DNA of 64,000 bases from Brumimicrobium sp964585545. Lineage in GTDB: Bacteria > Bacteroidota > Bacteroidia > Flavobacteriales_D > Crocinitomicaceae. Positions 46,133-56,600 of this stretch are shown one piece after another; within the stretch, counting starts at the first letter, position 1; each line of letters begins with the position of its first letter. Location of the stretch: positions 1 to 64,000 of the forward strand of contig CAZPDT010000014.1 in the NCBI GenBank assembly GCA_964585545.1, written 5' to 3'. A program made the position numbers and the translations under genes. Below the pieces are notes generated by a model that did no database searches, was not told the origin of the DNA, and saw nothing but the letters and a program-made list of their open reading frames with translations.

Positions 46133-47209
46133 TTATTCATCATACGATACAACCAGTTTTTTTGTGGTAGGGTGAGACTGGCAAGTAAGAATATACCCAG
46201 CGTTTACCTCATCCTCTTCCAAAGCATAATTGGCATCCATTTCTACTTCTCCTTCAATAATTCTTGCTTTGCAAGTAGAACATACACCACCTTTACAAGA
46301 ATACGGGGCATCAGCTGCTGCATCATTCGCAGCATCCAGTACACTTCTACCTTCTCTGCTCAGCTTGAAAGAAATTTCTTCACCGTCAATTATAACAGTA
46401 ACATCGCTACCTTCAGTTTGTTCATTTTTAGGGTTTACTTTTACTTTTTGTTTTTTATCATCCTCTGGAGATGTAAACAATTCAAAATGGATACGATTGG
46501 CGTCATATCCTGATTCTTCAAAAACTTCTTTAACTGCAAAAATCATAGGTTTTGGTCCACAAACAAATACCTCATCAAATTTTTGTTCTTTAAAAAAGGT
46601 CTCTCCGTAACGTTCAATTTTCTCTTTATTGAGCAATCCTTCTTGCAGTTCATTTCCTATTTTTTCATCACTAAAAACATGCACCACACTTAATCTGTCC
46701 ATGTATTTATTTTTCAAGTCTTCAAACTGATCCCGAAAAATAATATGATTGAACCCTCTGTTTCCATAAACCAAAGTAACATCACTTTTGGGGGCAGTAT
46801 GCAAAATAGTTTTGATAATAGAAATAACAGGTGTAATTCCACTGCCACCGGCAAAGAATAAAAAAGACTTTTCCGTATCTTCTTTGATTTCGGTTGTAAA
46901 CAGGCCTATTGGTGTCATAACGTCAACCTCATCTCCCACTTTTAACACTTCATTGGCAAATGTTGAGAATTTTCCAAAAGGTTGTTTTTTTACTGCCACA
47001 CGTAGTTCATTCTCATACAATCCCGTACAAATAGAATAAGACCTTCTTACTTCTTCTCCATTGATTGTAGCACGGAAAGTTAAATGTTGTCCTGCTTCGT
47101 ATTGATAGGCAGACTCAAGTTCTTTGGGTAAATCTAAAGCAATAGAAACAGCATCTTCTGTCTCTTGGCGGATATCTTTTACTTTTAATTTATGGAATCT
47201 TGGATTCAT
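46133..47209 (-). CDS. paaE: phenylacetyl-CoA epoxidase reductase subunit PaaE
   Basis: Passes electrons from NADPH through FAD and a 2Fe-2S cluster to the PaaAC diiron centre. FAD motif RRSYSICTG, NAD motif AGGSGITPVISI, FVCGPKPM, and ferredoxin motif APYSCKGGVCSTCKARI with distal Cys in YILTCQSHP. The 358-aa length and the residue pattern follow E. coli PaaE closely. It is divergent from paaABCD across a 203-bp gap with TAnnTTTG elements facing both ways. In enterobacteria paaE follows paaD on the same strand, so the divergent placement is notable. Confidence 0.93.
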   Translation of the reverse strand: MNPRFHKLKVKDIRQETEDAVSIALDLPKELESAYQYEAGQHLTFRATINGEEVRRSYSICTGLYENELRVAVKKQPFGKFSTFANEVLKVGDEVDVMTPIGLFTTEIKEDTEKSFLFFAGGSGITPVISIIKTILHTAPKSDVTLVYGNRGFNHIIFRDQFEDLKNKYMDRLSVVHVFSDEKIGNELQEGLLNKEKIERYGETFFKEQKFDEVFVCGPKPMIFAVKEVFEESGYDANRIHFELFTSPEDDKKQKVKVNPKNEQTEGSDVTVIIDGEEISFKLSREGRSVLDAANDAAADAPYSCKGGVCSTCKARIIEGEVEMDANYALEEDEVNAGYILTCQSHPTTKKLVVSYDE

Positions 47210-47231
47210 ATTTCAAAAAATTCTATTGCTA

Positions 47232-47239
47232 CAAAATTA
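47232..47239 (-). promoter_or_regulatory. candidate -7 element (TAATTTTG) for paaE
   Basis: Reverse-strand TAnnTTTG match, about 23 bp before the paaE ATG. Confidence 0.4.
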
Positions 47240-47352
47240 ACAACTAATGCCAAATTTCTTTGTTATGAATGTAAAAGTTTATATTTTAATGATAAAAGTC
47301 AGAAATTTTAAGGTCAAATGACAAACAATAAGCGATATCACAAATTATTTCA

Positions 47353-47360
47353 TAAATTTG
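47353..47360 (+). promoter_or_regulatory. candidate -7 element (TAAATTTG) for paaABCD
   Basis: Exact TAnnTTTG match about 53 bp before the paaA ATG. No clear -33 element. Confidence 0.4.
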
Positions 47361-47412
47361 TAGAGATGGAAATTATTATTTGAATACCTTGATGTAAGAA
47401 AATAGAGAAATT

Positions 47413-48366
47413 ATGGAGAAAGACAACTTTTCAGTTCAAGACAAGCATTTTCAAGAAAAAGTAGATGCTGAGATTAAAATTGAACCTAAAGACTACATGC
47501 CTGATGCATATCGAAAGACGTTAATTCGGCAGATATCTCAACATGCACATTCAGAAGTGGTGGGACAACTGCCCGAAGCCAACTGGGTAACGCGTGCACC
47601 CAACCTGACAAGGAAAGTAACCTTACTTGCAAAAATTCAAGATGAGGCGGGACACGGCCTTTATTTATACAGTGCTACCGAAACATTAGGTGTGGATAGA
47701 GAAGATACCATCGACGATTTACATGCAGGAAGAGCAAAATATTCAAGCATTTTCAATTATCCAACATTAACGTGGGCTGACATGGGAATGATCGGATGGT
47801 TAGTAGATGGTGCCGCTATAGTAAATCAAGTGCCTTTATGCCGTTGTTCTTATGGGCCTTATGCACGTGCAATGATTCGTATTTGTAAAGAGGAATCTTT
47901 CCATCAAAGACAAGGATTCGAAATTGTTAACTTATTGGCGAACGGAACACCAGAGCAAAAGGAAATGGCACAAGAATCACTCAACAGATGGTGGTGGCCA
48001 GCAATTATGATGTTTGGTCCCCATGATGAGGATTCTAAACATACCGAACAATCCATGAAATGGAAGATAAAACGGCACACCAATGACGAACTCAGACAAT
48101 TGTTTATTGATAAAACAGCACCTCAAGCTGAAATGATTGGACTTAAAATTCCTGATGATGATTTGAAATACAATGAAGAAACAGGACATTACGATTATGG
48201 TCCTATCGATTGGGATGAATTTTGGCAAGTTGTAAAAGGCTACGGAAAATGTAATGTTGAACGTATTGCAGAACGTAAAGCAGCAAAAGATAAAGGAATG
48301 TGGGTGAGAGAAGCTGCATCTGCTTATGCCAAGAAGCGCAAACAACGAGAAATAAAAGTATCTTAA
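47413..48366 (+). CDS. paaA: phenylacetyl-CoA epoxidase catalytic subunit PaaA
   Basis: The diiron subunit that makes ring-1,2-epoxyphenylacetyl-CoA. Ferritin-like four-helix bundle with the two metal-binding ExxH pairs in QDEAGHGLYLYSATE (near 78) and KEESFHQRQG (near 162), and WWWPAIMMFGPHDEDSKHT typical of PaaA. The length, 317 aa, matches (E. coli 309). First gene of paaABCD, 25 bp before paaB. Confidence 0.97.
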   Translation: MEKDNFSVQDKHFQEKVDAEIKIEPKDYMPDAYRKTLIRQISQHAHSEVVGQLPEANWVTRAPNLTRKVTLLAKIQDEAGHGLYLYSATETLGVDREDTIDDLHAGRAKYSSIFNYPTLTWADMGMIGWLVDGAAIVNQVPLCRCSYGPYARAMIRICKEESFHQRQGFEIVNLLANGTPEQKEMAQESLNRWWWPAIMMFGPHDEDSKHTEQSMKWKIKRHTNDELRQLFIDKTAPQAEMIGLKIPDDDLKYNEETGHYDYGPIDWDEFWQVVKGYGKCNVERIAERKAAKDKGMWVREAASAYAKKRKQREIKVS

Positions 48367-48391
48367 AAAACTAAAATTAAACTTAGAAATT

Positions 48392-48682
48392 ATGGGAAAT
48401 AAAACAGAATGGCCTTTATGGGAGATCTTCATAAGAAGCAAGCAAGGTTTAAGTCATAAACATGTTGGCAGCCTTCGCGCCCCTGATGAAGAAATGGCGA
48501 TCAGAAATGCACGTGATGTATATACTAGAAGAAATGAAGGCGTGAGTATATGGGTTATCAAATCCATTAATGTAATTGCTTCCGACCCTTCTGAATCAGG
48601 TCCATTATTTGAACCAGCAAAATCAAAAGTTTATAGACATCCAACGTTTTATAAGATACCTGATGGTATTAAACACATGTAA
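48392..48682 (+). CDS. paaB: phenylacetyl-CoA epoxidase subunit PaaB
   Basis: The small bridging subunit holding two PaaAC dimers. 96 aa, the standard size, with the family phrases WEIFIRSKQGLSHKHVGSL, RNARDVYTRRNEGVSIWV and FYKIPDGIKHM. Located between paaA and paaC with short gaps. Confidence 0.97.
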   Translation: MGNKTEWPLWEIFIRSKQGLSHKHVGSLRAPDEEMAIRNARDVYTRRNEGVSIWVIKSINVIASDPSESGPLFEPAKSKVYRHPTFYKIPDGIKHM

Positions 48683-48691
48683 AAGAGAACC

Positions 48692-49450
48692 ATGACAAAA
48701 CAAGAAGCATTATTTGAGTTTTTATTGCGCAAAGCTGACGATAGTTTAATTATCGGACATCGTTTATCTGAATGGTGCGGGCACGGCCCCATAATCGAAG
48801 AAGACATTGCTCTAACCAATTTAGCACTGGATTTAATTGGCCAAGCTACCGAGCTGTATAAGTATGCGGCAGAAGTTGAAGACAAAGGAAGAACAGAAGA
48901 TGACTTGGCTTTTATGCGTATCGAAAGAGAATATAAGAATCTTCTTTTAGTGGAACAAACCAATGGAGACTTTGGAAAAACAATTACGCGTCAATTCTTT
49001 TTTGACAATTTTGAACTTTTGTTTTATCAAGGGCTTATGAAAAGTACAGATCAACGCATAGCTGAAATTGCAACAAAAACAATCAAAGAGATTAAATACC
49101 ATATTAAGCATGCCAGTGAATGGATGATTAGATTGGGTGATGGAACAGAAAAATCACACAATAGAGTGCAAGAATCCGTAACGCTCTTGGCGCGCTATAT
49201 TGATGAAATGTTTTATCAAGATGAAGTCGATCAATTGCTTATCCATGAAGGCGTTATTCCCGATACATCTCAACTTCGTGAAGCCTTTGACACCAATGTC
49301 AATAATGTATTGAACGAAGCCACATTGGAATTGCCTAAGGAAATATACCCAATGTATGGAGGAAGAGAAGGCGTTCATTCAGAGCATTTGGGATATTTAT
49401 TGACAGAACTACAATACATGCAACGCACTTATCCTGGAATGGAGTGGTAA
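48692..49450 (+). CDS. paaC: phenylacetyl-CoA epoxidase structural subunit PaaC
   Basis: The non-catalytic ferritin-like partner of PaaA. 252 aa with LADDS-like LRKADDSLIIGHRLSEWCGHGPIIEEDIALTNLALDLIGQA near the start, in parts, and IKYHIKHASEWMIRLGDGTEKSH near 135. Begins 9 bp after paaB. Confidence 0.96.
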   Translation: MTKQEALFEFLLRKADDSLIIGHRLSEWCGHGPIIEEDIALTNLALDLIGQATELYKYAAEVEDKGRTEDDLAFMRIEREYKNLLLVEQTNGDFGKTITRQFFFDNFELLFYQGLMKSTDQRIAEIATKTIKEIKYHIKHASEWMIRLGDGTEKSHNRVQESVTLLARYIDEMFYQDEVDQLLIHEGVIPDTSQLREAFDTNVNNVLNEATLELPKEIYPMYGGREGVHSEHLGYLLTELQYMQRTYPGMEW

Positions 49451-49497
49451 AATAGCAGTAAAGCAGATTTGTTTCATAGCAACGCTGTATTATAACA

Positions 49498-50001
49498 ATG
49501 AGTACAATGACAAAAGAAATAACATCAGAAGAAATCTGGAGCATCCTTGAAGATGTTAAAGATCCAGAAATCCCTGTGCTTTCTGTTGTTGACTTGGGAG
49601 TAATACGGGATGTTATTCACGTTAAGGAAAATGAATGGATAGTCAAGTTAACACCGACATACACAGGCTGTCCAGCAACACAATTTATGGCCTTTGATGT
49701 GGAATCTAGACTTAAAAAAGAAGGGCTTAAAGTAAAGGTTGATATTGTTCTTTCTCCTGCATGGACTACAGATTGGTTAACGGAGGAAGGCAGAAAAAAA
49801 CTAAAAGAATTTGGGATTACTCCACCACAAGAAGGAGGAGACAGTACAACTTTATTTGGAAAAGGTCCGGATGTACCGTGCCCACTTTGTGATTCAACCA
49901 ATACAGAATTGATTTCACAATTTGGGTCAACAGCATGTAAAGCCTTATATAAATGCAATGTTTGTCATGAACCATTTGATTATTTCAAATGCCATCGTTA
50001 A
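49498..50001 (+). CDS. paaD: phenylacetate assembly protein PaaD
   Basis: PaaD is a MIP18/SufT-like iron-sulfur assembly protein needed for the epoxidase. The N-terminal DUF59 domain (about 1-90; DPEIPVLSVVDLGVI and TPTYTGCPAT with its Cys) is followed by a zinc-ribbon-like tail with CPLCDST and CNVCHEPFDYFKCH. Length 167 aa is typical. 47 bp after paaC. Confidence 0.95.
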   Translation: MSTMTKEITSEEIWSILEDVKDPEIPVLSVVDLGVIRDVIHVKENEWIVKLTPTYTGCPATQFMAFDVESRLKKEGLKVKVDIVLSPAWTTDWLTEEGRKKLKEFGITPPQEGGDSTTLFGKGPDVPCPLCDSTNTELISQFGSTACKALYKCNVCHEPFDYFKCHR

Positions 50002-50029
50002 AATAGATATAAATATAAAAAAACAGAAA

Positions 50030-50290
50030 ATGAAAAAAGCGAAATTTATTTGTGCAATTGGAGTCTTCTTCCTCGTAGGAATGACGTTTACATCTTGTAA
50101 TTCAGGAAGCACAGAAAGTCAGGAAACAAGCCAAGAGGCAACGACAAATGAAGCGGACAGTGAGACAGAAACTGCCGCAAAAGTTGAGTACAAGTGTCCT
50201 ATGAATTGTGAGCCAGACAAACAATATTTTGAGCCTGGCGAATGCCCAGTTTGTCACATGGAACTTAAGAAAGTTGAATCTGATAGTTAA
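50030..50290 (+). CDS. heavy-metal-binding (HMBD) lipoprotein
   Basis: 86 aa from the ATG at 50030. A signal peptide ends in the lipobox FTSC, followed by a low-complexity Glu/Ser/Thr linker and a HMBD motif CPMNCEPDKQYFEPGECPVCHMEL, in parts, with Cys/His pairs suited to binding copper or another soft metal. This domain is found in efflux-linked proteins and small lipoproteins. It follows paaD by 28 bp, and a strong terminator lies right after, so it ends the paa transcript. A link to phenylacetate is not obvious. Confidence 0.9.
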   Translation: MKKAKFICAIGVFFLVGMTFTSCNSGSTESQETSQEATTNEADSETETAAKVEYKCPMNCEPDKQYFEPGECPVCHMELKKVESDS

Positions 50291-50316
50291 TTATTCCGCA
50301 TTATTAATCCTTAATT

Positions 50317-50357
50317 AAAAACAGGTTTGTTAGAAATAACATTCCTGTTTTTTTTTT
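50317..50357 (+). terminator. intrinsic terminator of the paa transcript
   Basis: Outer stem AAAAACAGG/CCTGTTTTT and inner stem TGTTA/TAACA with a GAAA loop, separated by a TT/TT internal loop, then a run of T. Very likely used on the plus strand; the reverse direction also gives a T run from the A tract and could serve the minus-strand side. Confidence 0.85.
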
Positions 50358-50369
50358 GGTTAAAGCGGG

Positions 50370-52622
50370 TTATTTCAATTCTGTTGTAATCGACAGTTCT
50401 AACCCTTTTTCTAGTCCATTGTATTTTATTTCTACCTTAGCGACAATGTGCCCCAATAAACCTTCTGTATTAAATGTTATAAGAATGGGTACAGTTTCAT
50501 TAGGCTGTAGTTCTTTGTCATCAATGTCAAAAGTAATTGCAGCGTTAGAAGGGACAATTTGATCAATTGAAACAGGTTGCTCTCCTATATTCCTTAAAAC
50601 AAATTCTGTTTTTATTTGAGTTCCCGAAGGCTTAATTCCAGCATCATAAACCAATTGATTGGCGGTCAACAAAGTTGTAAGAGAATCTCCTTTTCGGATA
50701 ACGTCTACACTTTGAATCTCAATTTTTCGTTCAATAGCTGCGGCGCGGGAATAAACTGAATTCTTAACATCATTTGGGTTATCACTTGTAATTTGATCAG
50801 CTTCATATTCTCCAAAAGGAACTTGCGTTATCTGGAGTCTTCCTCCATTGGCTGCAGTCCCATTCATATAGGGTGCAAATTTTCCACCATTATAGGCTTT
50901 TAAATAATTCTTTAGTGAGGCAATCCTTCTTTTTGTCAGATTGACATTATACTCTGTTTTTGCTAATGGACTTGCAAATCCTTTAACAGTCATTTCAATT
51001 TTGCGTCCCCGTTCTAATTCAACCAGTAACAGGTCTCTAAATTTTTGTAAATCTTTCACGCCTTGTTTCACATATTCCAAGAAAAAATCATCAATATCGT
51101 CTTTTGCATCAGCAGCATCTTCTCCCTTAAGTCCTGAAGAATATTCCTTTTTATATTTGTCAATCATTGCTATATAGTCATTATAGCTATTGATATAATT
51201 CACCCTTGTTGTTGAATCCCAAGAACGTGGATTGGGTATATCATTATGGAAGTATAGTGTTACAGGCAATCTTTGATTTAAATCCTCTAGCGACTCTTCA
51301 ACCGTTGGAGGAGGCAAAGCCAATTCTTTTCTCAGTAAGAAAATATCACTACAGCACGTAGGGTTTTTACTGTAATTGCTTCCCAACCTGTTTGAACTTA
51401 CAAAAGCAGAATCTTTGGTTGCAGTTTGAAAATAATAAAGATCGTTTGCAGGAGAATTAATGGGTTCCATAAGGTTTTCCGGTGCTTCAAAAGACGTGTT
51501 GTAATGGGATTTAAAAACATCATATCCTCCAAATCCATTATACCATGAACTACTAAAATAGAGCGTTGTAGATTCATTATCCCAATACGGTGATAATTCA
51601 TTGTCCATAGTGTTCAATCTTCTTACGTTTCTCGGTTTTTGAAACTGATTTCCATTTTTAATAAAGCTATACCATATATCCATTCCTCCTTTTCCTTCCT
51701 CACGGTCAGAGGAAAAAAACAGAACTTCACTTCCCTCCCATTCTCCAATAAAAGGCATTGTAGTATTGGCACCATCGGCATTTATAATTGGACCTAAAGT
51801 ATCGATATCTACAAAACGATCTCCTTCTACATAAGCCACTAATATTTTACATTTATAATTGTAGCTGTTGTCTTTACAATAACTAAAGTAAAATCGTTTT
51901 CCATCCAAACTATATGTTCCATTTCCCGAGCTGTAGTCTTCTCCATTTAAACCTTCTATTATTTCACCTTCATTGAATGTACTGTCTTTTATTAACGAGG
52001 AATAAATGTGGGTATGGTATGAAGGATCGTACACTTCCTCCGCTACACTAATTGAGTCTGCGCGTAAAGATGAAAAAATAAATTTATTTTTGTGGATACG
52101 GTGTCCAAACTCTGCGTTTTGCGTATTGATGATCTCGGGTAAACTCTCAAATACATGCTCTACAGAGTCCCCTATATTTGCTTTTGCCCAAATACAAGAT
52201 TGCACTTCATTTCTACTTTTCCTATACAAGTACCCTCTCCTATCCAATCTCCTATATTTTTTCTTGGCTTTTTTAAAAACATCGAGTGCTTTTTCATATT
52301 GTCCCGACTGTTTTAACATTAATCCATAGTTTAAAAGACTAGACGGATAGAGTTCTGTGCTTTCTCTGCCATAAACCTTTCCATAATAAAAAGCAGCTTT
52401 TGGATAATCCTTATAAGCTTTTAAAGTTTGGGCATATTCCCAAAGTGTATTGATAGAATTGGAATCAATAGCCATCGCTTTTTGATAATAATCCAATGCA
52501 TAAACATAGTCCCCTTGCTGGTACTTTTCTTGCGCAAATTTCAAATATTGCTTCAATTCTTCTTGTGAGAATGAAGTTATTGAAAACAGTGCCATGAATA
52601 GAATTATATATAATCTGGACAT
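50370..52622 (-). CDS. TPR-PD40-OmpA-like T9SS envelope protein (PorE-like)
   Basis: 750 aa with a signal peptide (to ITSFSQ). TPR repeats (about 20-115), PD40 propeller motifs (about 195-425; YFSSSWYNGFGGYDVFKS), an OmpA-like domain (about 515-665; VKGFASPLAKTEYNVNLTKRRI and AIERKIEI) and an ASPM/SPD-2/Hydin-like beta domain (about 675-750). PorE-type proteins link the T9SS or gliding apparatus to peptidoglycan. The OmpA domain has Asn and Ala in places where diaminopimelate-binding Asp is expected. It overlaps PorP/SprF by 19 nt. Confidence 0.9.
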   Translation of the reverse strand: MSRLYIILFMALFSITSFSQEELKQYLKFAQEKYQQGDYVYALDYYQKAMAIDSNSINTLWEYAQTLKAYKDYPKAAFYYGKVYGRESTELYPSSLLNYGLMLKQSGQYEKALDVFKKAKKKYRRLDRRGYLYRKSRNEVQSCIWAKANIGDSVEHVFESLPEIINTQNAEFGHRIHKNKFIFSSLRADSISVAEEVYDPSYHTHIYSSLIKDSTFNEGEIIEGLNGEDYSSGNGTYSLDGKRFYFSYCKDNSYNYKCKILVAYVEGDRFVDIDTLGPIINADGANTTMPFIGEWEGSEVLFFSSDREEGKGGMDIWYSFIKNGNQFQKPRNVRRLNTMDNELSPYWDNESTTLYFSSSWYNGFGGYDVFKSHYNTSFEAPENLMEPINSPANDLYYFQTATKDSAFVSSNRLGSNYSKNPTCCSDIFLLRKELALPPPTVEESLEDLNQRLPVTLYFHNDIPNPRSWDSTTRVNYINSYNDYIAMIDKYKKEYSSGLKGEDAADAKDDIDDFFLEYVKQGVKDLQKFRDLLLVELERGRKIEMTVKGFASPLAKTEYNVNLTKRRIASLKNYLKAYNGGKFAPYMNGTAANGGRLQITQVPFGEYEADQITSDNPNDVKNSVYSRAAAIERKIEIQSVDVIRKGDSLTTLLTANQLVYDAGIKPSGTQIKTEFVLRNIGEQPVSIDQIVPSNAAITFDIDDKELQPNETVPILITFNTEGLLGHIVAKVEIKYNGLEKGLELSITTELK

Positions 52623-53602
52623 GCTCTATGTTTTATTACTTTTGGTTTAAAACGTTTAATGATATAGCGTAAACTAAATTCAATTCCACCTCTTGCTCTA
52701 CTGGCAGGGATCAAATCAGAAGTATTTATGTCGTAAGATATTCCGCCCCACCAATTTTGATATTCCATTCCTACCAAAATACTAACCGCATCTCCTGTTC
52801 TCATATATACGCCTCCCATCAATGCTCGATATTCTCCTAACCGATCTTTTAAAATATAACGCACTTGTGAACCCAAAATAAATTCTCGGTATTTTCCTTG
52901 TAAATTCATTTGGATGCTCGGCAGTACATCCCAGTCAAAACCCACCTTAAAAGTCGCTCTGGTAAAAAAATTAAAACGTAAATCTCGTTTTACTTTCTGT
53001 CCAAAAAAACCTTGATCTGGTCGGTTAATATTGAACAATCCTGCCCCTGCAACGATATTATGCCGTTTGCCTTTTTGATATTCATAGCTCGCTCCAATGC
53101 CCCATGTGAAATTCGTCCGGCTCTCTGAATCAAAAACTTCGTTGGTTGGCAATGATGGATCGTATTGTTTTCCATTCCATTGATTGTCAAAATGAAAAGC
53201 ATCCGCATTTAATGACCTGGAATTGATGCCAAACTGAACACCAGGACGCAAAAGATGGGTAGAGTCTGAAGTCAGTTCTAGCGTATAAGAGATCGAAGGC
53301 AAAAACTCAATTGTTCTTAGTTTTCCATCTCCCTCCACATCGTGCATAATGAAAGCACCTACATTAAATCCCTTATAAATTTGTTTGGCTTCTCCTGAAA
53401 TTGAAAAAGTTTGAAAAGGAACTGTTACACTCCTCCACTGGTCTCTGTAATTGGCATGAATACGATAATCTCCTTGAAAACGACCAACATTGGCAGGATT
53501 TTGAAAGACAGGATTGTGGTCAAATTGCGTCCAATGGATATCTTGTGACCAAACAAAATTCCAACACAACAGTAACACGAATATGTATTTAATTGTTTTC
53601 AA
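52604..53602 (-). CDS. PorP/SprF family T9SS outer membrane protein
   Basis: 332 aa beta-barrel precursor. The opening phrase DIHWTQFDHNPVFQNPANVGRFQGDYRIHANYRDQW, in parts, is diagnostic of the PorP/SprF family, and strand-forming repeats follow to the C-terminus. SprF assists secretion or anchoring of the large CHU_C adhesin encoded beside it. The start lies 1 bp from the adhesin gene stop and the end overlaps the OmpA-like gene. Confidence 0.95.
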   Translation of the reverse strand: MKTIKYIFVLLLCWNFVWSQDIHWTQFDHNPVFQNPANVGRFQGDYRIHANYRDQWRSVTVPFQTFSISGEAKQIYKGFNVGAFIMHDVEGDGKLRTIEFLPSISYTLELTSDSTHLLRPGVQFGINSRSLNADAFHFDNQWNGKQYDPSLPTNEVFDSESRTNFTWGIGASYEYQKGKRHNIVAGAGLFNINRPDQGFFGQKVKRDLRFNFFTRATFKVGFDWDVLPSIQMNLQGKYREFILGSQVRYILKDRLGEYRALMGGVYMRTGDAVSILVGMEYQNWWGGISYDINTSDLIPASRARGGIEFSLRYIIKRFKPKVIKHRACPDYI

Positions 53603-56600
53603 TTATCGAATCAGTGTAATGTTACCTTTTATTAAAAAATCTTGCCCATCTATACAATGTCCCTCAATATAATAATCATACACATCGGGTTTTAATAATT
53701 TATTTCTGAAAGTTCCATCCCAACCACCGTGCATAGAATTAGACTCATAGACTTTTTCTCCCCAGCGGTCATAAATTCTAAAAATCATATCACTGATGAT
53801 TAGGCTTCGGACATATAAAACATCATTTTCACCATCTCCATTGGGTGAAAAAGCATTAGGAATATAAATAAAAGGCTCTTCACAAGTATAGGGGAAAGTA
53901 TTTACCCATACAGAAGATGATTTCGTACAAATACCATCCGACACACCCACAGTAAATAAAGTTTTGTGATACACGGTAGCATCAGTTTCCTGGGCATTTG
54001 GATGGTCAATATCTTCTGCAGGTGACCAAGAATAAGTATAGCCACCAGGTTCAGCTGATAAAGTAACCGTTCCTCCCTCTGGAACAATTGAATCAGAAGC
54101 AAAAGCCAAAACACTCGATTCATCAATATCACTAACCAAAATCATAATACTGTCCAATACGGTACAACCATTGCTTGAAGTTGCCGTTACATAGATATAT
54201 TGAGATGAATTGGGTCGAACAGTTACACTAGTTGTTCCATCACCAGAAACAATTACTGTGTCTGGCGACCAATCAAAATTTGAGAATTGAACCAAAGGGT
54301 TGTCTGAAGTAGCCGTTATAACGGTTTCATCTCCAAGACATAAATTGGTAGTTCCACTTAATATGAGGTCTGAACTTATAAAATGAACAGCAACACTGTC
54401 TATTTCACTACAACCATTATTTGAAACTTTGACATAATAATAGCCTTCAACAGGGTTGTTTACAAGCGCTATTGAATCGGTTAAAGGCTGGTTAAGTGTG
54501 TCAGTAAAATTCGGATTAGACGACCAAATAAAATGAGTTGCTGTTCCATTTGTATTGGCTTCCAGAGTTATTGGAATAGGTTCACAAATATTTATATCAG
54601 CATTGGTAGTTAAATCAATGTCTGGATATACATCAATGGTTATATATGCAGTATCAGTAATTAAACAAGTTGAGTCTGTTACAGTAAGCATCACATTATA
54701 TGTTCCTGGAGTTGTATATGTTTTTACAGGATTAAAAGTAGTCGAATCCAAATCTCCATTACCAAAATCCCACATATAAGTATCTGATATCGAAGAAAAA
54801 TTATCAAACTGTACCTGAAAAGGTGAGCAACCAATTGATTGATCAATTGTAAACTCTGCATTAGGTAATAAATTAAAGTCAAACTTAAATAACAATGCAT
54901 TACAATTTGAGTTTAAATTCAGATTTGACCAAGCTCCGGGTGTGGTTGGAAAGTCACTATGTCCGCCGCATCCACCACATACACATTGATAAACAACACC
55001 ATTTTTATCAAACCGGCTCGTTCCTCCATCAACATGCTCACTTGCGAGGTTTCCACCAAGGTAAGAGCCATATAACAAACCGTTAAATCCTTTATCAATC
55101 ACTGTTAGGTAAAAATCATACCCGTTGGGAGGGGTGGATTGGAAAGCATTGGAAGTAACCGGCATTCCACCTATAGGTGGAGATCCTTGTAAAACATTCC
55201 CTCCCCATCCTGAAACATACATGTTTCCACAAATATCAACCAAAAAAGCAGAGGGAGAAATATCAAAAGTCGAGCTACCACTTCCAAAAACAGTAGAATT
55301 CTCAATAACACTTAAATCTGAATCTAATTTTGCTATAAATTGACTTGAATTGGGGTTGCTATAGCTGGAATTAATAACAGGAAAAGTACCTCCATTACTT
55401 TGTCCTAAAACAAAAACGTTATCCAATCGATCAATTTCTGCAAAAAAGGTTTGGTCATAATTCGAAGTCCCTATATAAGTAGAGTAGGTTAAGGTAGAGC
55501 CATTGGGAGTCAGTTTTCCAACAAACCCATCGGCCACTCCCCCATTATATGAATTCTGATAAGCTCCGATTGAAATATTTAAATCAAGAGAGGAGGTTCC
55601 ACCACAAAAGACAATATTCTGGCTTGAGTCAATTTTTGCAGAATATATAGCATCTTTATCTGATCCTCCAAAAAAACTAGAAAAAAGAAGTGAGGAAAAA
55701 TCATTTTTTATTTTGAATATTACACCATCTTGTTGTCCTCCAAAAGTATTTTGAAAAGCATTCGAAGTTGGAAAATTTGAAGAACGAGAACAAGATCCAA
55801 CAAGAATATTATTTACAGAGTCTAACATGATTTCTCCACGAAATTGATCTCCATAATTTGTAGAAAGGCTATCATAAGCGGCTGGATTCGAATAACTCCC
55901 AGCACTCACCATGTAATTCACTCCATCATTTTGACTTCCTCCAACATAAGTTGAACCCAATAAATTATGTCCATTAGAACTAAATTTTGCAACATAAATA
56001 TCGGACCCTAAAGCTCCAAAATTCACTCCATTATAAAGTATTTGAAGAGGAGTCCCTCCACCATGAGTCGTTTGAAAACCATTAACAATCGGGAAGTCTG
56101 TTGAGGAGGTTGTTCCAAAAACATAAATATTATTATCATAATCACAAATCAAAGAATGAGGAAGGTCTGTTCCTTGAGTATTGTCTCCTCCGCCAAAAAA
56201 GGTGGACCATAGCATCGTAGTTCCATCAGCAGAATATCTCGAGATAAAGGCGTCGGTTGTAACAACATTTACATTTACTACAGTCATGTTAGAATTGGGA
56301 TCATAAGTATTAGGGTCAGGCATTGGAAAAGAATTCCCATATACTGTTCCACCATTATAAGCAGTTCCATCATAGCCATAAGTTGCCGTCATGCCAAAAT
56401 TATCAGAAATAGCTCCACTATATGTGGCAAATACCAAAGTAGGATCAATAATTAATGGTACTCTTTTGTTGTATTTACCCAATTTGAAGGTTACAGTCCT
56501 CCCTTTTAGATCGTATTCACAAGGTATTTCAATAATTTTACCATTTACAATTTGATAGGTATAAGGTTTTTTTTCAATAATATCTCCCAATTCAGATTGA

